From contig JADGAX010000005.1 of assembly GCA_015231795.1 (NCBI GenBank), forward strand, positions 64,154 to 128,153: DNA of 64,000 bases, read 5' to 3'. The notes below the pieces were generated by a model, which ran no database searches, was not told the DNA's origin, and saw nothing but the letters and a program-made list of their open reading frames with translations. Below are positions 10,302-18,762 of the stretch, piece after piece. The position numbers were made by a program, and so were the translations under genes. Origin of the DNA: Alphaproteobacteria bacterium (lineage in GTDB: Bacteria > Pseudomonadota > Alphaproteobacteria > Rhodospirillales > WMHbin7). The first letter of the stretch is position 1. Every line of letters begins with the position of its first letter.

Positions 10302-10778
10302 GCGAGACAAGATTCGTCAAGTGCCGAGCCAAACTAGCAGGCAACTAAATATCAATTTTCTAGCGGCGACTTTATTGCTGGGCATATAAACATTGATGCG
10401 GCGCAGCATATTAGCAAGAACATCATGACATCTTTATTTGTCTTGTTCGTTATAGTCATCTATATGCCAAACATCATCTCTTATTCTAAAGGGTGTACTT
10501 ATCAAGTGGTAAAGAATGTGTCCGGCGATTTCTTTTTCCTCAGCCAGTTTGGGCGGCGCCCACCAGAGGATGGGGGATGTGAATTTCTGTGGATAAGTAG
10601 GGCGGGATGCGAATGGGAGCGCCATCTAACCAGCGCTAAGGCTGGCCCCTCCCTTCCTGCCCTCACGCGTTTGGGCAAGTCCTCTCTCTAAGTTTCCTTC
10701 GGCTTGGTTGCTCAGAAAAGAGCATGGGGGGCGAGAGCTTGCGCCGCTCGCATATCCACATGATTTATAATAAGAAAA
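10302..10778. other. AT-richer intergenic region without a supported gene
   Basis: This stretch between the giant gene's promoter and tRNA-Phe is clearly richer in A and T than the surroundings over roughly 10240-10540. It contains short open frames on both strands, but none has a convincing ribosome site, a recognisable domain or the codon use of neighbouring genes. I see no repeat or RNA structure that I can name. It may hold further regulatory sites for the giant gene. Confidence 0.5.
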
Positions 10779-10854
10779 TGGTGCCCAGGGTCGGAATCGA
10801 ACCAACGACACTGCGATTTTCAGTCGCATGCTCTACCAACTGAGCTACCTGGGC
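10779..10854 (-). tRNA. tRNA-Phe (anticodon GAA)
   Basis: Read on the minus strand, 76 bases fold as a canonical tRNA. The acceptor strand GCCCAGG pairs with CCTGGGC followed by an encoded ACCA. The D arm contains AGCTCAGTTGGTAGAGC, the anticodon stem TGCGA/TCGCA encloses loop CTGAAAA, and the T arm contains GGTTCGATTCC. Anticodon GAA decodes phenylalanine. Confidence 0.97.
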
Positions 10855-10885
10855 ATCTGGCGCGTTTGGCCGGTTAGAGGCCGCG

Positions 10886-10914
10886 CTTATAGAGGAATTC
10901 CCCCAGGGCGTCAA
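10886..10914 (-). promoter_or_regulatory. Promoter of tRNA-Phe
   Basis: On the minus strand TTGACG (10914-10909) and TATAAG (10891-10886) are separated by exactly 17 bases, followed by a GC-rich discriminator. The predicted start near 10879 lies about 25 bases before the tRNA. It sits immediately downstream of the DUF3422 stop codon, so the tRNA need not depend on readthrough. Confidence 0.72.
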
Positions 10915-10919
10915 TCAAG

Positions 10920-12215
10920 CTAATCCTGGTGAAGGTTTTTCTTGAAGCGGCGCAGACCCCACCAAACCAGCAGCAGCGCCAAGGGCACCGACAGGCCCTG
11001 GGCCAAGTCGGGATCGATGGGCAGCCCCACCGACTTGGCCCCCTTGGCCGCATAGCCGACCAGCCCGACCAGATAATAGCTGATGGCGGCGATGGACAGG
11101 CCTTCCACGGTTTCTTGCAGTCTCAATTGCAGCTTGGCGCGCCGGTTCATGGAATTGAGCAGATCGCGGTTCTTTTCCTCAAGCGCGATATCCACCCGGG
11201 TGCGCAGCAAGGCCCCCGCCCGAGCAATGCGCCCCGACAGATCGTCCAGCCTGAGCCGGGTCGATTCGCACGTCGCCATGGCCGGGGCCAAGCGGCGCTC
11301 CATGAATTCGCCCAAGGTTTGAACGCCCTGGATGCGTTCCTCGCGCAACTCCTCGATCCGGCTGCGGACCAGAGCGTAATAGGCCGAGGCAGCGGAAAAG
11401 CGGTAGGCGGTGGCCGAACCCAGCCGCTCGCCCTCGGCGGCCAGTTGGGTCAGGCGTTCCAGCAAGCTGCGGTCGTCGCTGGGTTCCGGCGAGGCCAGCT
11501 CGGAAATGATCGCCTTCAGGTCGCGGTCAAGTCTTGCGGCGGCTGGGCCAGAGTCGCGGGCGGCGGGCAGGGCCAGCAGCGCCATCATGCGGTAGGTTTC
11601 AATCTCGAACAGGCGCTGCACCAGCCGCCCCGCCTGGCCCTTCGACAGGCCCCAATCGTGAACCAGAAAGCGGCCCATGCCATCGCCATGCAGGCGAAAA
11701 TCGGTCCATAGCGAGGCCGCCCCCCCCATCACCCGACTGCCCACCCGGGGCTGAGGCATGAAATACTGGTCCAACTCCTCCGGCTCGCGGTCGGCGTTCT
11801 CAAGCGCCAGACGCAGCGACAGCAACAGCCGGCCCGGTACGCGCTTGCGCCAATCTTCCGGCAGCAGGGTCAGAATGTCCGTGGCGAAGGGGCGCTCGAA
11901 GACGCCCGTCTTGAACAAGGTCCAGGTCGAGAATTCGGTATGGCGCTCCCAGCGCAGTCGAAAGGCTGGAAAATCGAGGACATGAAAATTGTCCACCGGC
12001 ACCAAAGCAGGCACGCCCAGCATTTCGCACAGGCGGGCCAAATGGTTGCGGTCGGCCTCGGCCGAAGCGCCGCCCGACAGGAAAACCAAGTGGAGCGCCT
12101 CGAAAGGGGGTTCCAGCATCTCGTGCGGGCGGGCATGCACCTCGCCGTGCAACAGATGGCGCAGGACATATTCGCCCTGGCTTCCGATTTCACTATGCGC
12201 AATTTCGTCCGGCAT
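10920..12215 (-). CDS. DUF3422 family membrane protein
   Basis: This 431-residue protein matches DUF3422 (COG4949), whose N-terminus typically reads like HGEVHARPHE, present near residue 25. The body is mostly helical with charged, coiled-coil-like stretches around residues 290-360. Two hydrophobic segments near the C-terminus (about 370-392 and 408-425) end in a positively charged tail, which suggests an inner-membrane anchor with a large cytoplasmic domain. No enzymatic function is established for the family. The gene is divergent from tldD with 44 bases between the starts, so the two promoters must overlap. Confidence 0.85.
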   Translation of the reverse strand: MPDEIAHSEIGSQGEYVLRHLLHGEVHARPHEMLEPPFEALHLVFLSGGASAEADRNHLARLCEMLGVPALVPVDNFHVLDFPAFRLRWERHTEFSTWTLFKTGVFERPFATDILTLLPEDWRKRVPGRLLLSLRLALENADREPEELDQYFMPQPRVGSRVMGGAASLWTDFRLHGDGMGRFLVHDWGLSKGQAGRLVQRLFEIETYRMMALLALPAARDSGPAAARLDRDLKAIISELASPEPSDDRSLLERLTQLAAEGERLGSATAYRFSAASAYYALVRSRIEELREERIQGVQTLGEFMERRLAPAMATCESTRLRLDDLSGRIARAGALLRTRVDIALEEKNRDLLNSMNRRAKLQLRLQETVEGLSIAAISYYLVGLVGYAAKGAKSVGLPIDPDLAQGLSVPLALLLVWWGLRRFKKNLHQD

Positions 12216-12259
12216 TGCCTATATTACCCCAAAGCCCCTTTTATGAGCGGAACCTTATC

Positions 12260-13693
12260 ATGCCCCACCTTGCCGCCACCAACGACCTTTTCTTTAGCAA
12301 AGACGGCCTGGACCCCCTTGCCGCCAAGCGGATCGTCAAGGAGACGCTGGAAGGCTGCGACGACGGCGAATTGTTCTTGGAAGCCAGACAGAGCGAAAGC
12401 ATCGCTCTCGACGATGGGCGCATCAAAAGTGCGAGCTTCGATTCGGGCATCGGCTTTGGACTGCGCGCCGTGGCCGACGAGGCGGTGGGGTTCGCCCATG
12501 CCAGCGAGATCGGCGAGGCAGCCCTGAAAAGGGCCGCCCAGGCGGTGAAGGCAGTGCGCCAGGGCCATTCGGGTACGCTTGCCGCGCCCCCACAGGGCAC
12601 CAACCGCCTGCTTTACACCGACGCCAATCCGTTGGCCGGACATTCTTTCGACGCCAAGGTCAAGCTGCTGGGCGAGATCGACGCCTATGCCAGAGCCGCC
12701 GATTCAAGGGCCGTTCAGGTCATGACCTCGGTTCTGGGGTCCTGGCAGGCGGTGCGCATCATCAGGGCCGACGGCTCGGAATCGGCCGACATCCGCCCGC
12801 TGGTGCGCCTGAACGTGTCGGTGGTGCTGAACGAGAACGGACGCATGGAATCGGGCGGCCACGGTTTTGGCGGTCGCGTCGGCTTCGACGGGCTTTTGGA
12901 CCCAAGCGCCTGGAAGGCCGCCGTCGACGAAGCCATCCGCCAAGCCAGGGTCAATCTGGAATCGGTACCCGCCCCCGCCGGAGAGATGGAAGTGGTGCTG
13001 GGACCCGGCTGGCCCGGCGTGCTGCTGCACGAGGCGGTGGGCCATGGGCTGGAAGGCGACTTCAACCGCAAGAAAACCTCGGCCTTCTCGGGCCTGATGG
13101 GCAGCCGCATCGCCGCCCCCGGCGTTACGGTGGTTGACGACGGCACCCTGCCTGACCGTCGCGGCTCGATCACGGTCGATGACGAAGGCACGCCTTCGGG
13201 GCGCACCGTGCTGATCGAGGACGGCATCCTGACCGGCTATCTGTTCGACCGGCTGAACGCGCGCCTGATGGGAGCCAAGCCCACCGGCAACGGGCGGCGC
13301 CAAAGCCACGCCCATCCGCCCCTGCCCCGCATGACCAACACCTTCATGCTGGCGGGCGACAAGGACCCGAAAGAGATCTTGGCCTCGGTCAAGAAGGGGC
13401 TTTACGCCGTCAATTTCGGCGGCGGACAGGTGGACATCACCTCGGGCAAGTTCGTCTTCTCGGCATCGGAAGCCTATCTGGTCGAGAACGGCAAGGTCGG
13501 GGCGCCCGTCAAGGGCGCTACGCTGACCGGCAGCGGCGCCGACGCTTTGCTGAAAATCTCCATGATCGGCAACGACCTGGAACTTGATTCGGGCGTCGGC
13601 ACCTGCGGCAAGGACGGCCAGGGCGTGGCGGTCGGCGTCGGCCAGCCGACCTTGAAACTGTCGGCCATGACGGTAGGGGGAACGCAGGTCTGA
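12260..13693 (+). CDS. tldD: Metalloprotease TldD
   Basis: TldD pairs with TldE/PmbA to form a heterodimeric zinc protease that degrades unfolded peptides, matures some modified peptides such as microcin B17, and turns over the CcdA antitoxin. The zinc motif HEAVGH lies at about residue 257 in the context HEAVGHGLEGDF. The C-terminus ends in the family-typical MTVGGTQV. The ATG at 12260 is preferred over an upstream TTG because the conserved region starts there. Length is 477 residues, normal for TldD. No tldE/pmbA partner lies in the window. Two toxin-antitoxin pairs follow, an intriguing neighbourhood given the CcdA link but possibly chance. Confidence 0.95.
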   Translation: MPHLAATNDLFFSKDGLDPLAAKRIVKETLEGCDDGELFLEARQSESIALDDGRIKSASFDSGIGFGLRAVADEAVGFAHASEIGEAALKRAAQAVKAVRQGHSGTLAAPPQGTNRLLYTDANPLAGHSFDAKVKLLGEIDAYARAADSRAVQVMTSVLGSWQAVRIIRADGSESADIRPLVRLNVSVVLNENGRMESGGHGFGGRVGFDGLLDPSAWKAAVDEAIRQARVNLESVPAPAGEMEVVLGPGWPGVLLHEAVGHGLEGDFNRKKTSAFSGLMGSRIAAPGVTVVDDGTLPDRRGSITVDDEGTPSGRTVLIEDGILTGYLFDRLNARLMGAKPTGNGRRQSHAHPPLPRMTNTFMLAGDKDPKEILASVKKGLYAVNFGGGQVDITSGKFVFSASEAYLVENGKVGAPVKGATLTGSGADALLKISMIGNDLELDSGVGTCGKDGQGVAVGVGQPTLKLSAMTVGGTQV

Positions 13694-13702
13694 CCGCTTG
13701 CT

Positions 13703-13741
13703 TAATCGTACGATTGGGAATACGCTTATTCATGCGATTAA
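13703..13741. promoter_or_regulatory. Candidate operator of the Phd/RelE-like pair
   Basis: AATCGTACGATT at 13704-13715 is a perfect 12-base palindrome. In addition TTAATCG at 13703-13709 is matched by its inverse CGATTAA at 13735-13741. The array lies in the 69-base gap between tldD and the antitoxin gene, where an autoregulating antitoxin would bind. Binding is inferred. Confidence 0.55.
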
Positions 13742-13762
13742 CTGTCTGAAATCAATCACGCC

Positions 13763-14020
13763 ATGACCCACCTGTCGGCCAACGACCTTAAAACGAAAGG
13801 CATCGCCGCCATCGAAGCGGCGCTGGAACAAGGCCCCGAAGCAATCGTCACCGTGCGCGGGAAGGATCGCTTCGTCGTGATGGACATCGCGCATTATCAC
13901 TACCTGCGCGAATGCGAACTGGAAGCGGCCCTGTCCGAAACCGAAGCCGATCTGGCAAGCGGCAGAGTCTCAAGGGATTCGCCGGAAGATCATCTGAAGC
14001 GGATCAAAGCCCGCATATGA
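13763..14020 (+). CDS. Phd/YefM-type antitoxin
   Basis: An 85-residue protein with the N-terminal fold typical of Phd/YefM antitoxins (ANDLKTKGIAAIEAAL followed by VRGKDRFVVMD). The C-terminal 35 residues are charged and probably unstructured alone, as expected for a toxin-neutralising tail. Its TGA overlaps the ATG of the next gene (ATGA at 14017-14020), which implies translational coupling to the toxin. A palindrome-bearing leader upstream fits autorepression. The family match is clear; specificity cannot be read from sequence. Confidence 0.85.
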   Translation: MTHLSANDLKTKGIAAIEAALEQGPEAIVTVRGKDRFVVMDIAHYHYLRECELEAALSETEADLASGRVSRDSPEDHLKRIKARI

Positions 14021-14295
14021 GCTATCGGCTCGTTTTCACCGAGCAGTACGAGCGAAGAGCCGCCCGCTTTCTCAAGCGCCATCCGGACCTTGAGCGGCAA
14101 TATCTCAAATGTCTCAAGCTGCTGGAAGCCAATCCCTTTCACCCTTCGCTGCGTCTGCATGCGCTGTCTGGGCGGCTGTCCAGGCTGCACTCGGTTTCGA
14201 TCAACTTGTCTTATCGCATCACGCTGGAACTGATCATCCGTGAAAGCGAGATCATCCCGGTGAATGTTGGCGATCATGACGAGGTTTATAAATAG
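14017..14295 (+). CDS. RelE/YafQ-like mRNA interferase toxin
   Basis: A 92-residue RelE/ParE-superfamily protein. The segment SINLSYRITLEL followed by the end GDHDEVYK is typical of YafQ/RelE-like ribosome-dependent endoribonucleases, in which basic residues and a late His/Tyr act on mRNA in the ribosomal A site. The ATG at 14017 overlaps the antitoxin stop and is preferred to upstream in-frame starts, which lie inside the antitoxin gene. ParE-like gyrase poisoning cannot be excluded, because fold-level similarity does not separate the subfamilies. Confidence 0.83.
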   Translation: MSYRLVFTEQYERRAARFLKRHPDLERQYLKCLKLLEANPFHPSLRLHALSGRLSRLHSVSINLSYRITLELIIRESEIIPVNVGDHDEVYK

Positions 14296-14309
14296 GGGTT
14301 TGGGGCACC

Positions 14310-14338
14310 TTGACGCTGTACGTACAGCGTAGTAGTCT
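14310..14338 (+). promoter_or_regulatory. higBA promoter with an 18-base palindromic operator
   Basis: A perfect palindrome, ACGCTGTACGTACAGCGT, lies at 14313-14330. It overlaps a TTGACG -35 element (14310-14315), and a weaker TAGTCT -10 element follows 17 bases later (14333-14338). HigA-type antitoxins repress their own operon through such sites. The predicted start falls at about the higB ATG (14344), and no ribosome site precedes that ATG, so the transcript may be leaderless. Confidence 0.68.
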
Positions 14339-14343
14339 TCGAC

Positions 14344-14622
14344 ATGATTAAATCCATTGCCGACAAGCGAACGAAGCGCTTCTACGACGGCGAGCGCGTG
14401 AAGGAGTTCGAAGTCTTCGCTGGACAAGCAAAGCGGCGGATAGCATATCTCGACGCTGCCAACAACATTGAAGCGCTGATGGCCCTGCCGTCCAACCGCT
14501 TCGAGGCCCTTGGCGGCAAGCGCAAGGGCCAGTACAGCGTCCGGATCAACATGCAATGGCGGATATGTTTCCGCTTCGAGAATGGAGACGCCTACGATGT
14601 CGAAATCGTCGATTACCATTGA
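14344..14622 (+). CDS. higB: HigB-type toxin (RelE family)
   Basis: A 92-residue protein of the plasmid-maintenance killer (HigB) family. The N-terminus has KSIADKRTKRFYDGERVKEF, and the second half has RKGQYSVRINMQWRICFRFE, the strands that carry the basic RNA-binding residues in HigB. Members cut mRNA on translating ribosomes. The toxin precedes the antitoxin, the usual higBA order, and the genes overlap by 26 bases. Control by the palindrome at 14313-14330 is likely. Confidence 0.92.
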   Translation: MIKSIADKRTKRFYDGERVKEFEVFAGQAKRRIAYLDAANNIEALMALPSNRFEALGGKRKGQYSVRINMQWRICFRFENGDAYDVEIVDYH

Positions 14623-14920
14623 CAAAAAGCCAGGGTTCCCCCCTGTCCATCCTGGCGAGATTCTGGCTGACGAATTGGCGGAATTGGGTCTGTCCTCCAA
14701 CAAGCTGGCGAACGCCCTTAACGTTCCCGCCAACCGGATATCCGAGATCGTCGCCGGCAAACGCGCCGTCACCGCCGACACCGCCCTGCGCCTGGGTCAG
14801 TATTTCGGCACCGGCCCCCTCGTGTGGCTCAATCTTCAGACCAATTACGACTTGGCCGTCGCCCAAGCCGAAAGCGGCAAGATGATTGAAAAGACAGTCA
14901 AACAGCGCAAAGCGGCCTAA
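14597..14920 (+). CDS. higA: HigA antitoxin, XRE-family regulator
   Basis: A 107-residue HigA with the family signature HPGEILADELAELGLSSNKL, followed by a helix-turn-helix (about residues 30-75: NVPANRISEIVAGKRAVTAD) and LRLGQYFGTGPLVWLNLQ. It neutralises HigB and represses the operon. The ATG at 14597 lies inside higB and gives the normal family length. Confidence 0.93.
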   Translation: MSKSSITIDKKPGFPPVHPGEILADELAELGLSSNKLANALNVPANRISEIVAGKRAVTADTALRLGQYFGTGPLVWLNLQTNYDLAVAQAESGKMIEKTVKQRKAA

Positions 14921-14990
14921 TCCCCCCACAATCCATTGATCCTTGGCCCCTGCTGGGCTACAAGTTCCCAGCCAACAGGGATTCCCCGCC

Positions 14991-15560
14991 ATGCCCGTCA
15001 TGCCCGACCATTGGATTCGCGAACAGGCCCTGAAAACGGGCATGATCGAGCCGTTCGCGGATCGGCTAATCCGCACCGACGGCCAAAACCAGGGCGTGAT
15101 CAGCTATGGCGTCTCGTCTTACGGCTACGACGCCCGCGTCGCCCCCGAATTCAAGATCTTCACCGACGTCGATTCGGTGGTGGTCGATCCCAAGAACTTC
15201 CCCAAGCAAAGTTTCGTCGAGCGCGAGGGGCCGCAATGCATCATTCCGCCCAACAGTTTCGCGCTGGCCCGCACGGTGGAATATTTCCGCATCCCCCGCG
15301 ACGTGCTGGTCATCTGCCTGGGCAAAAGCACCTATGCCCGCTGCGGCATCATCGTCAACGTCACCCCCCTGGAACCCGGCTGGGAGGGCCATGTGACGCT
15401 GGAATTCTCGAACACCACGCCGCTGCCCGCCCGCATCTACGCCAATGAGGGCGCTTGCCAGTTCATTTTCCTGAAAGCCGACAGTCCTTGCGAAGTGTCC
15501 TATGCCGACCGTTCCGGCAAATATATGGGCCAGCAGGGCGTCACCCTTCCCAAGTTGTAA
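14991..15560 (+). CDS. dcd: dCTP deaminase
   Basis: Converts dCTP to dUTP, feeding dTTP synthesis through dUTPase. The 189-residue protein carries SSYGYDAR near residue 42, the GKSTYARCG loop, and [14 protein letters not shown], which contains the catalytic Glu. The C-terminal [13 protein letters not shown] is the flexible nucleotide-covering tail. An ATG nine bases downstream (15000, giving MPDHWIRE) is an equally plausible start. murA begins 14 bases after the stop on the same strand, so the two may be co-transcribed. Confidence 0.95.
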   Translation: MPVMPDHWIREQALKTGMIEPFADRLIRTDGQNQGVISYGVSSYGYDARVAPEFKIFTDVDSVVVDPKNFPKQSFVEREGPQCIIPPNSFALARTVEYFRIPRDVLVICLGKSTYARCGIIVNVTPLEPGWEGHVTLEFSNTTPLPARIYANEGACQFIFLKADSPCEVSYADRSGKYMGQQGVTLPKL

Positions 15561-15574
15561 GGACTAAATCTCGA

Positions 15575-16864
15575 ATGGATCGTATCCGCATTCTGGGCGG
15601 CGTGCCGCTTGAAGGCAGCATTCCCATCGGCGGCGCCAAGAACGCGGCCCTTCCCCTGATGGCGGCCAGCTTGCTGACCAGCGAGACGCTGACGCTGTCC
15701 AACCTGCCGCATCTGGCCGACATCTCGACCATGGCCAATCTGCTGGCCCAGCATGGGGTGATGTTGGGGCTGAACGGCGCCGATTCGCAGCAAGGCGGCT
15801 TTGCCGGGCGCGTGATGGATTTCAGGGCCGAGAAAATCGCCAGCACCGAAGCGCCCTACGATCTGGTGCGCCGCATGCGGGCTTCGGTTCTGGTGCTGGG
15901 GCCGTTGGTGGCCCGCGAGGGCGTGGCCAAAGTGTCGCTGCCCGGCGGCTGCGCCATCGGCACCAGACCGGTCGATCTGCATCTGATGGCGCTGGAACAG
16001 ATGGGCGCCCAAATCGAATTGAAGGAAGGCTATATCTACGCCAAGGCCCCCAAGGGTTTGAAGGGCGCCAGGGTCGCCTTTCCCATGGTTTCCGTGGGTG
16101 CCACCGAAAACACATTGATGGCGGCGTGCCTAGCCGACGGCGAAACGGTGATCGTGAACGCGGCGCGCGAACCCGAAGTCAGCGATCTGGCGCAGTGCTT
16201 GGTTTCCATGGGCGCCGAGATCGAGGGCATCGGCACCGGCACCTTGCGCGTCAAGGGCAAGACAAGCCTGCATGGCGCTGCCCATGCCGTAGTGGCGGAT
16301 CGCATCGAAACAGGCTCCTTCGCGGTTGCCGCCGCCATTACAAGGGGACGGATCGAGCTGATCGGCGCCAGGCGCGACACGCTGGAAGCGGTGGAGAAAG
16401 TGCTGATCAATGCGGGCGTGGTGCTGGAAGACGGCCCCAAGGGCCTGATCGTTTCGGCGCGCGAGAATGATCTGGTCGGCGTCGACATCATGACCGAACC
16501 CTATCCCGGCTTTCCCACCGACATGCAAGCCCAGTTCATGGCCCTGATGGCGACGGTGAAGGGGGCCAGCATGATCACCGAAACCATTTTCGAGAACCGC
16601 TTCATGCATGTGCCGGAACTGGCGCGCATGGGGGCCAAGGTGAATGTGCATGGTTCTTCGGCCATCGTGCGCGGGTCAAGCAATCTGTCGGGCGCCCAGG
16701 TCATGGCCACCGATCTGCGCGCCTCGGTCTCGCTGGTGCTGGCCGGATTGGCGGCCAAGGGCGAAACCGTGGTCAGCCGCGTCTATCATCTGGATCGCGG
16801 CTACGAGCGCTTGGAAGAAAAGCTGGCGGGCTGCGGCGCCAGAATCGAGCGCTTGAAGGAATAG
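15575..16864 (+). CDS. murA: UDP-N-acetylglucosamine 1-carboxyvinyltransferase
   Basis: First committed step of peptidoglycan synthesis: transfer of enolpyruvate from PEP to UDP-GlcNAc in the cytoplasm. The 429-residue protein has the [13 protein letters not shown] start with the catalytic Lys-Asn, and [15 protein letters not shown] with the active-site Cys that reacts with PEP and is the fosfomycin target. Cys rather than Asp predicts fosfomycin-sensitive chemistry. AAGGA lies 10-15 bases before the ATG. Two-lobed EPSP-synthase-like length is normal. Confidence 0.97.
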   Translation: MDRIRILGGVPLEGSIPIGGAKNAALPLMAASLLTSETLTLSNLPHLADISTMANLLAQHGVMLGLNGADSQQGGFAGRVMDFRAEKIASTEAPYDLVRRMRASVLVLGPLVAREGVAKVSLPGGCAIGTRPVDLHLMALEQMGAQIELKEGYIYAKAPKGLKGARVAFPMVSVGATENTLMAACLADGETVIVNAAREPEVSDLAQCLVSMGAEIEGIGTGTLRVKGKTSLHGAAHAVVADRIETGSFAVAAAITRGRIELIGARRDTLEAVEKVLINAGVVLEDGPKGLIVSARENDLVGVDIMTEPYPGFPTDMQAQFMALMATVKGASMITETIFENRFMHVPELARMGAKVNVHGSSAIVRGSSNLSGAQVMATDLRASVSLVLAGLAAKGETVVSRVYHLDRGYERLEEKLAGCGARIERLKE

Positions 16865-16909
16865 CGACTGGGGGGGCACAATGGCCGCCATCCGACGATG
16901 GAGGCCCCA

Positions 16910-18019
16910 ATGCCCATTCTGTTCAAGCCCTTGTCCATCCGCTCCGCCACGCTGGCCAACCGCGCCGTGGTGGCTCCCATGTGCCAATACGCCGCCGTGA
17001 ACGGCTTGGCCCAACCCTGGCATCTGATGCATTACGGTTCGCTGATGGCGGGCGGCGTCGGCATGCTGGTGGTCGAGGCGACGGGCGTAGAGCCGATCGG
17101 GCGCATCTCGCCCGCCTGCCTGGGTCTTTACGACGACGCCTGCGAAGCCGCCTTCGCCCAATTGGTGGCGACGCTGAAAACCTTTGGCGACGGATTGATT
17201 TGCGTGCAGTTGGCCCATGCCGGACGCAAGGCATCGACCAGCTTGAAGACCGGCACGTCTTATCTGCCGCCCGCCGAGGGCGGCTGGGATCTGATCGCCC
17301 CCTCGGCCATCGCCTTCTCGGATCAGTGGGTCGCCCCCCAGGCGGCCAGCGAGGAAGACTTGTCGCGCGTTGAAAGTGCCTTCGCCGACGCCGCCAAACG
17401 CGCCCTGCGGGCGGGCTTCGACGCCATCGAGGTGCATTCGGCGCATGGCTATTTGCTGAACCAATTTCTTTCGCCCTTGGCCAACCAGCGCGCCGACCAT
17501 TTCGGCGGCACGCTGGAAAACCGCATGCGCTTCCCGCTTCATGTTTTGCAGGCGGTGCGCGCCGTCTGGCCGCAAGACAAGCCGTTGGGCTTTCGCATCA
17601 GCGCCACCGATTGGAAGGATGGCGGCTTCACGCCGGACGAAGCGGTCGTCTATGTCAAGAAGGTCCGGGAATTGGGCTATGATTTCGTCTGCGTCTCGTC
17701 GGGCGGCATGGTGCCCGACGCCAAGATACCGGGCGGTGAGCCGGGCTATCAGGTGGCGCTGGCCGAACGCATCAAGAAGGAAACCGGCATCCTGACGCGC
17801 GCCGTCGGCATGATCGCCAATCCCGCTCAGGCCGAGGAGATTCTGGCGAAGGGCCAAGCCGACATGATCGCGCTGGGCCGAGGCTTCCTGGATGATCCGC
17901 ATTGGGTCTGGCATGCCGCCGAGGCCTTGGGCGTGGACATGCCCTACCCCTTCCGCTACGCCCGCGCCCATCCCAAACTCTGGCCGGGGGCGAGACTTGC
18001 GAGAGGCGGCAATTCGTAG
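16910..18019 (+). CDS. NADH:flavin oxidoreductase, Old Yellow Enzyme family (YqjM-like)
   Basis: A 369-residue FMN-dependent ene-reductase of the thermophilic-like OYE class. Diagnostic residues are visible: Cys in APMCQY near residue 25, the substrate-binding LAHAGRKA, the barrel motif HSAHGYLLNQFLSPLANQR, and GRGFLDDP near the C-terminus for the FMN phosphate. These enzymes reduce activated C=C bonds with NAD(P)H; the natural substrate is usually unknown. The ATG at 16910 is chosen over one at 16898 because GGAGG lies six bases before it. Confidence 0.92.
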   Translation: MPILFKPLSIRSATLANRAVVAPMCQYAAVNGLAQPWHLMHYGSLMAGGVGMLVVEATGVEPIGRISPACLGLYDDACEAAFAQLVATLKTFGDGLICVQLAHAGRKASTSLKTGTSYLPPAEGGWDLIAPSAIAFSDQWVAPQAASEEDLSRVESAFADAAKRALRAGFDAIEVHSAHGYLLNQFLSPLANQRADHFGGTLENRMRFPLHVLQAVRAVWPQDKPLGFRISATDWKDGGFTPDEAVVYVKKVRELGYDFVCVSSGGMVPDAKIPGGEPGYQVALAERIKKETGILTRAVGMIANPAQAEEILAKGQADMIALGRGFLDDPHWVWHAAEALGVDMPYPFRYARAHPKLWPGARLARGGNS

Positions 18020-18034
18020 TGTATGCTCCAATAA

Positions 18035-18412
18035 TCAGCGGCACAGGCCTTCGCAAAAGGCGACAAATCGCTTGGCATCCTCGGCCAAGCCCTTTGCAGA
18101 CTCGGCCAGCACCTTGCTGCCAACAGCGTAATCGGCGGCCAAGCGCAAATCATGGGCGCGGTTGAAAGCGCGGCCCATCAGTCTTGCATGGTCATCCATG
18201 CCTTTAACCTTTTGCCCGAAGCGTCCCACCACCATGGCATGGCGAACCGGCGCTTCTTCTCCTTGAAATAAGAGAACGGAAATGGCGGCATGAAACATGG
18301 CGTAGTAGGCCTGATGCACCAATGTCTCGGCCATTCTCTCGGGATCAAGTCCTTGCATTTGATCAAGGAAGTCTCGGGCCTTGCAAAGATGAAGCGCCGC
18401 TTCTTGCCTCAA
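18035..18412 (-). CDS. HEPN domain protein, probable RNase toxin of an MNT/HEPN pair
   Basis: A 125-residue all-helical HEPN protein of the UPF0332 type (HQAYYAMFHAAISVLL, then RAFNRAHDLRLAADY). The R-x5-H in RAFNRAH is a candidate HEPN RNase motif. The start is a TTG that overlaps the TGA of the upstream nucleotidyltransferase gene (TTGA). The domain begins at this codon, so the TTG is favoured over later ATGs. In characterised pairs the HEPN protein is an RNA-cutting toxin that is inactivated by AMPylation by its MNT partner. Confidence 0.82.
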   Translation of the reverse strand: MRQEAALHLCKARDFLDQMQGLDPERMAETLVHQAYYAMFHAAISVLLFQGEEAPVRHAMVVGRFGQKVKGMDDHARLMGRAFNRAHDLRLAADYAVGSKVLAESAKGLAEDAKRFVAFCEGLCR

Positions 18413-18717
18413 ACCGCCACGCCCTGCCTTTCGATATTGCGAAGAATGGACAGATCGGAAACGGGTTGATCCGCCGGAAAGGCCACGGGCTGGATGAACT
18501 CGCCGGTTTCCAAAATCATGTCATAGGCCGCATCGGCCAAGGCGCACAGATCGCGGCTATCGGCGCCGCCCTTCAGAAAGACCGCCATGTCCCAGTCTGA
18601 TTCGGGACCGGAATCACCCCTGGCGCGCGATCCGAACAGCACGACGCGCTCCACCCTTCCTGGCAATGCCACCTGGGCGCGGCGCTTGAATTCCTCTGGA
18701 ATGTTCGTCTGCATCAT
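18409..18717 (-). CDS. MNT-type minimal nucleotidyltransferase, antitoxin of the HEPN pair
   Basis: A 102-residue protein with the catalytic signature GSRARGDSGPESDWD, an exact GS-x10-D-x-D motif of the pol-beta/MNT fold. Homologues transfer AMP to a tyrosine of the cognate HEPN toxin. Gene order (MNT then HEPN) and the four-base overlap support one operon. It lies 45 bases downstream of iscX on the same strand with no obvious terminator between, so readthrough from the isc operon is possible. Confidence 0.87.
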   Translation of the reverse strand: MMQTNIPEEFKRRAQVALPGRVERVVLFGSRARGDSGPESDWDMAVFLKGGADSRDLCALADAAYDMILETGEFIQPVAFPADQPVSDLSILRNIERQGVAV

Positions 18718-18762
18718 GGACCGATCCTACAATGAAACCGGCCTGGGGGAAAGACGCCAGCC

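Noticed and set aside
10425-10691. An 88-codon plus-strand open frame with a hydrophobic start
   Set aside because: No ribosome site, no recognisable domain, and its second half is ordinary GC-rich intergenic sequence.
10102-10854. AT-rich DNA next to tRNA-Phe as a genomic-island boundary
   Set aside because: No integrase gene and no direct repeat of the tRNA 3' end is visible inside the window.
13990-14781. A 263-codon minus-strand open frame across the toxin genes
   Set aside because: It is antisense to four overlapping plus-strand TA genes that have clear family matches and coupled starts.
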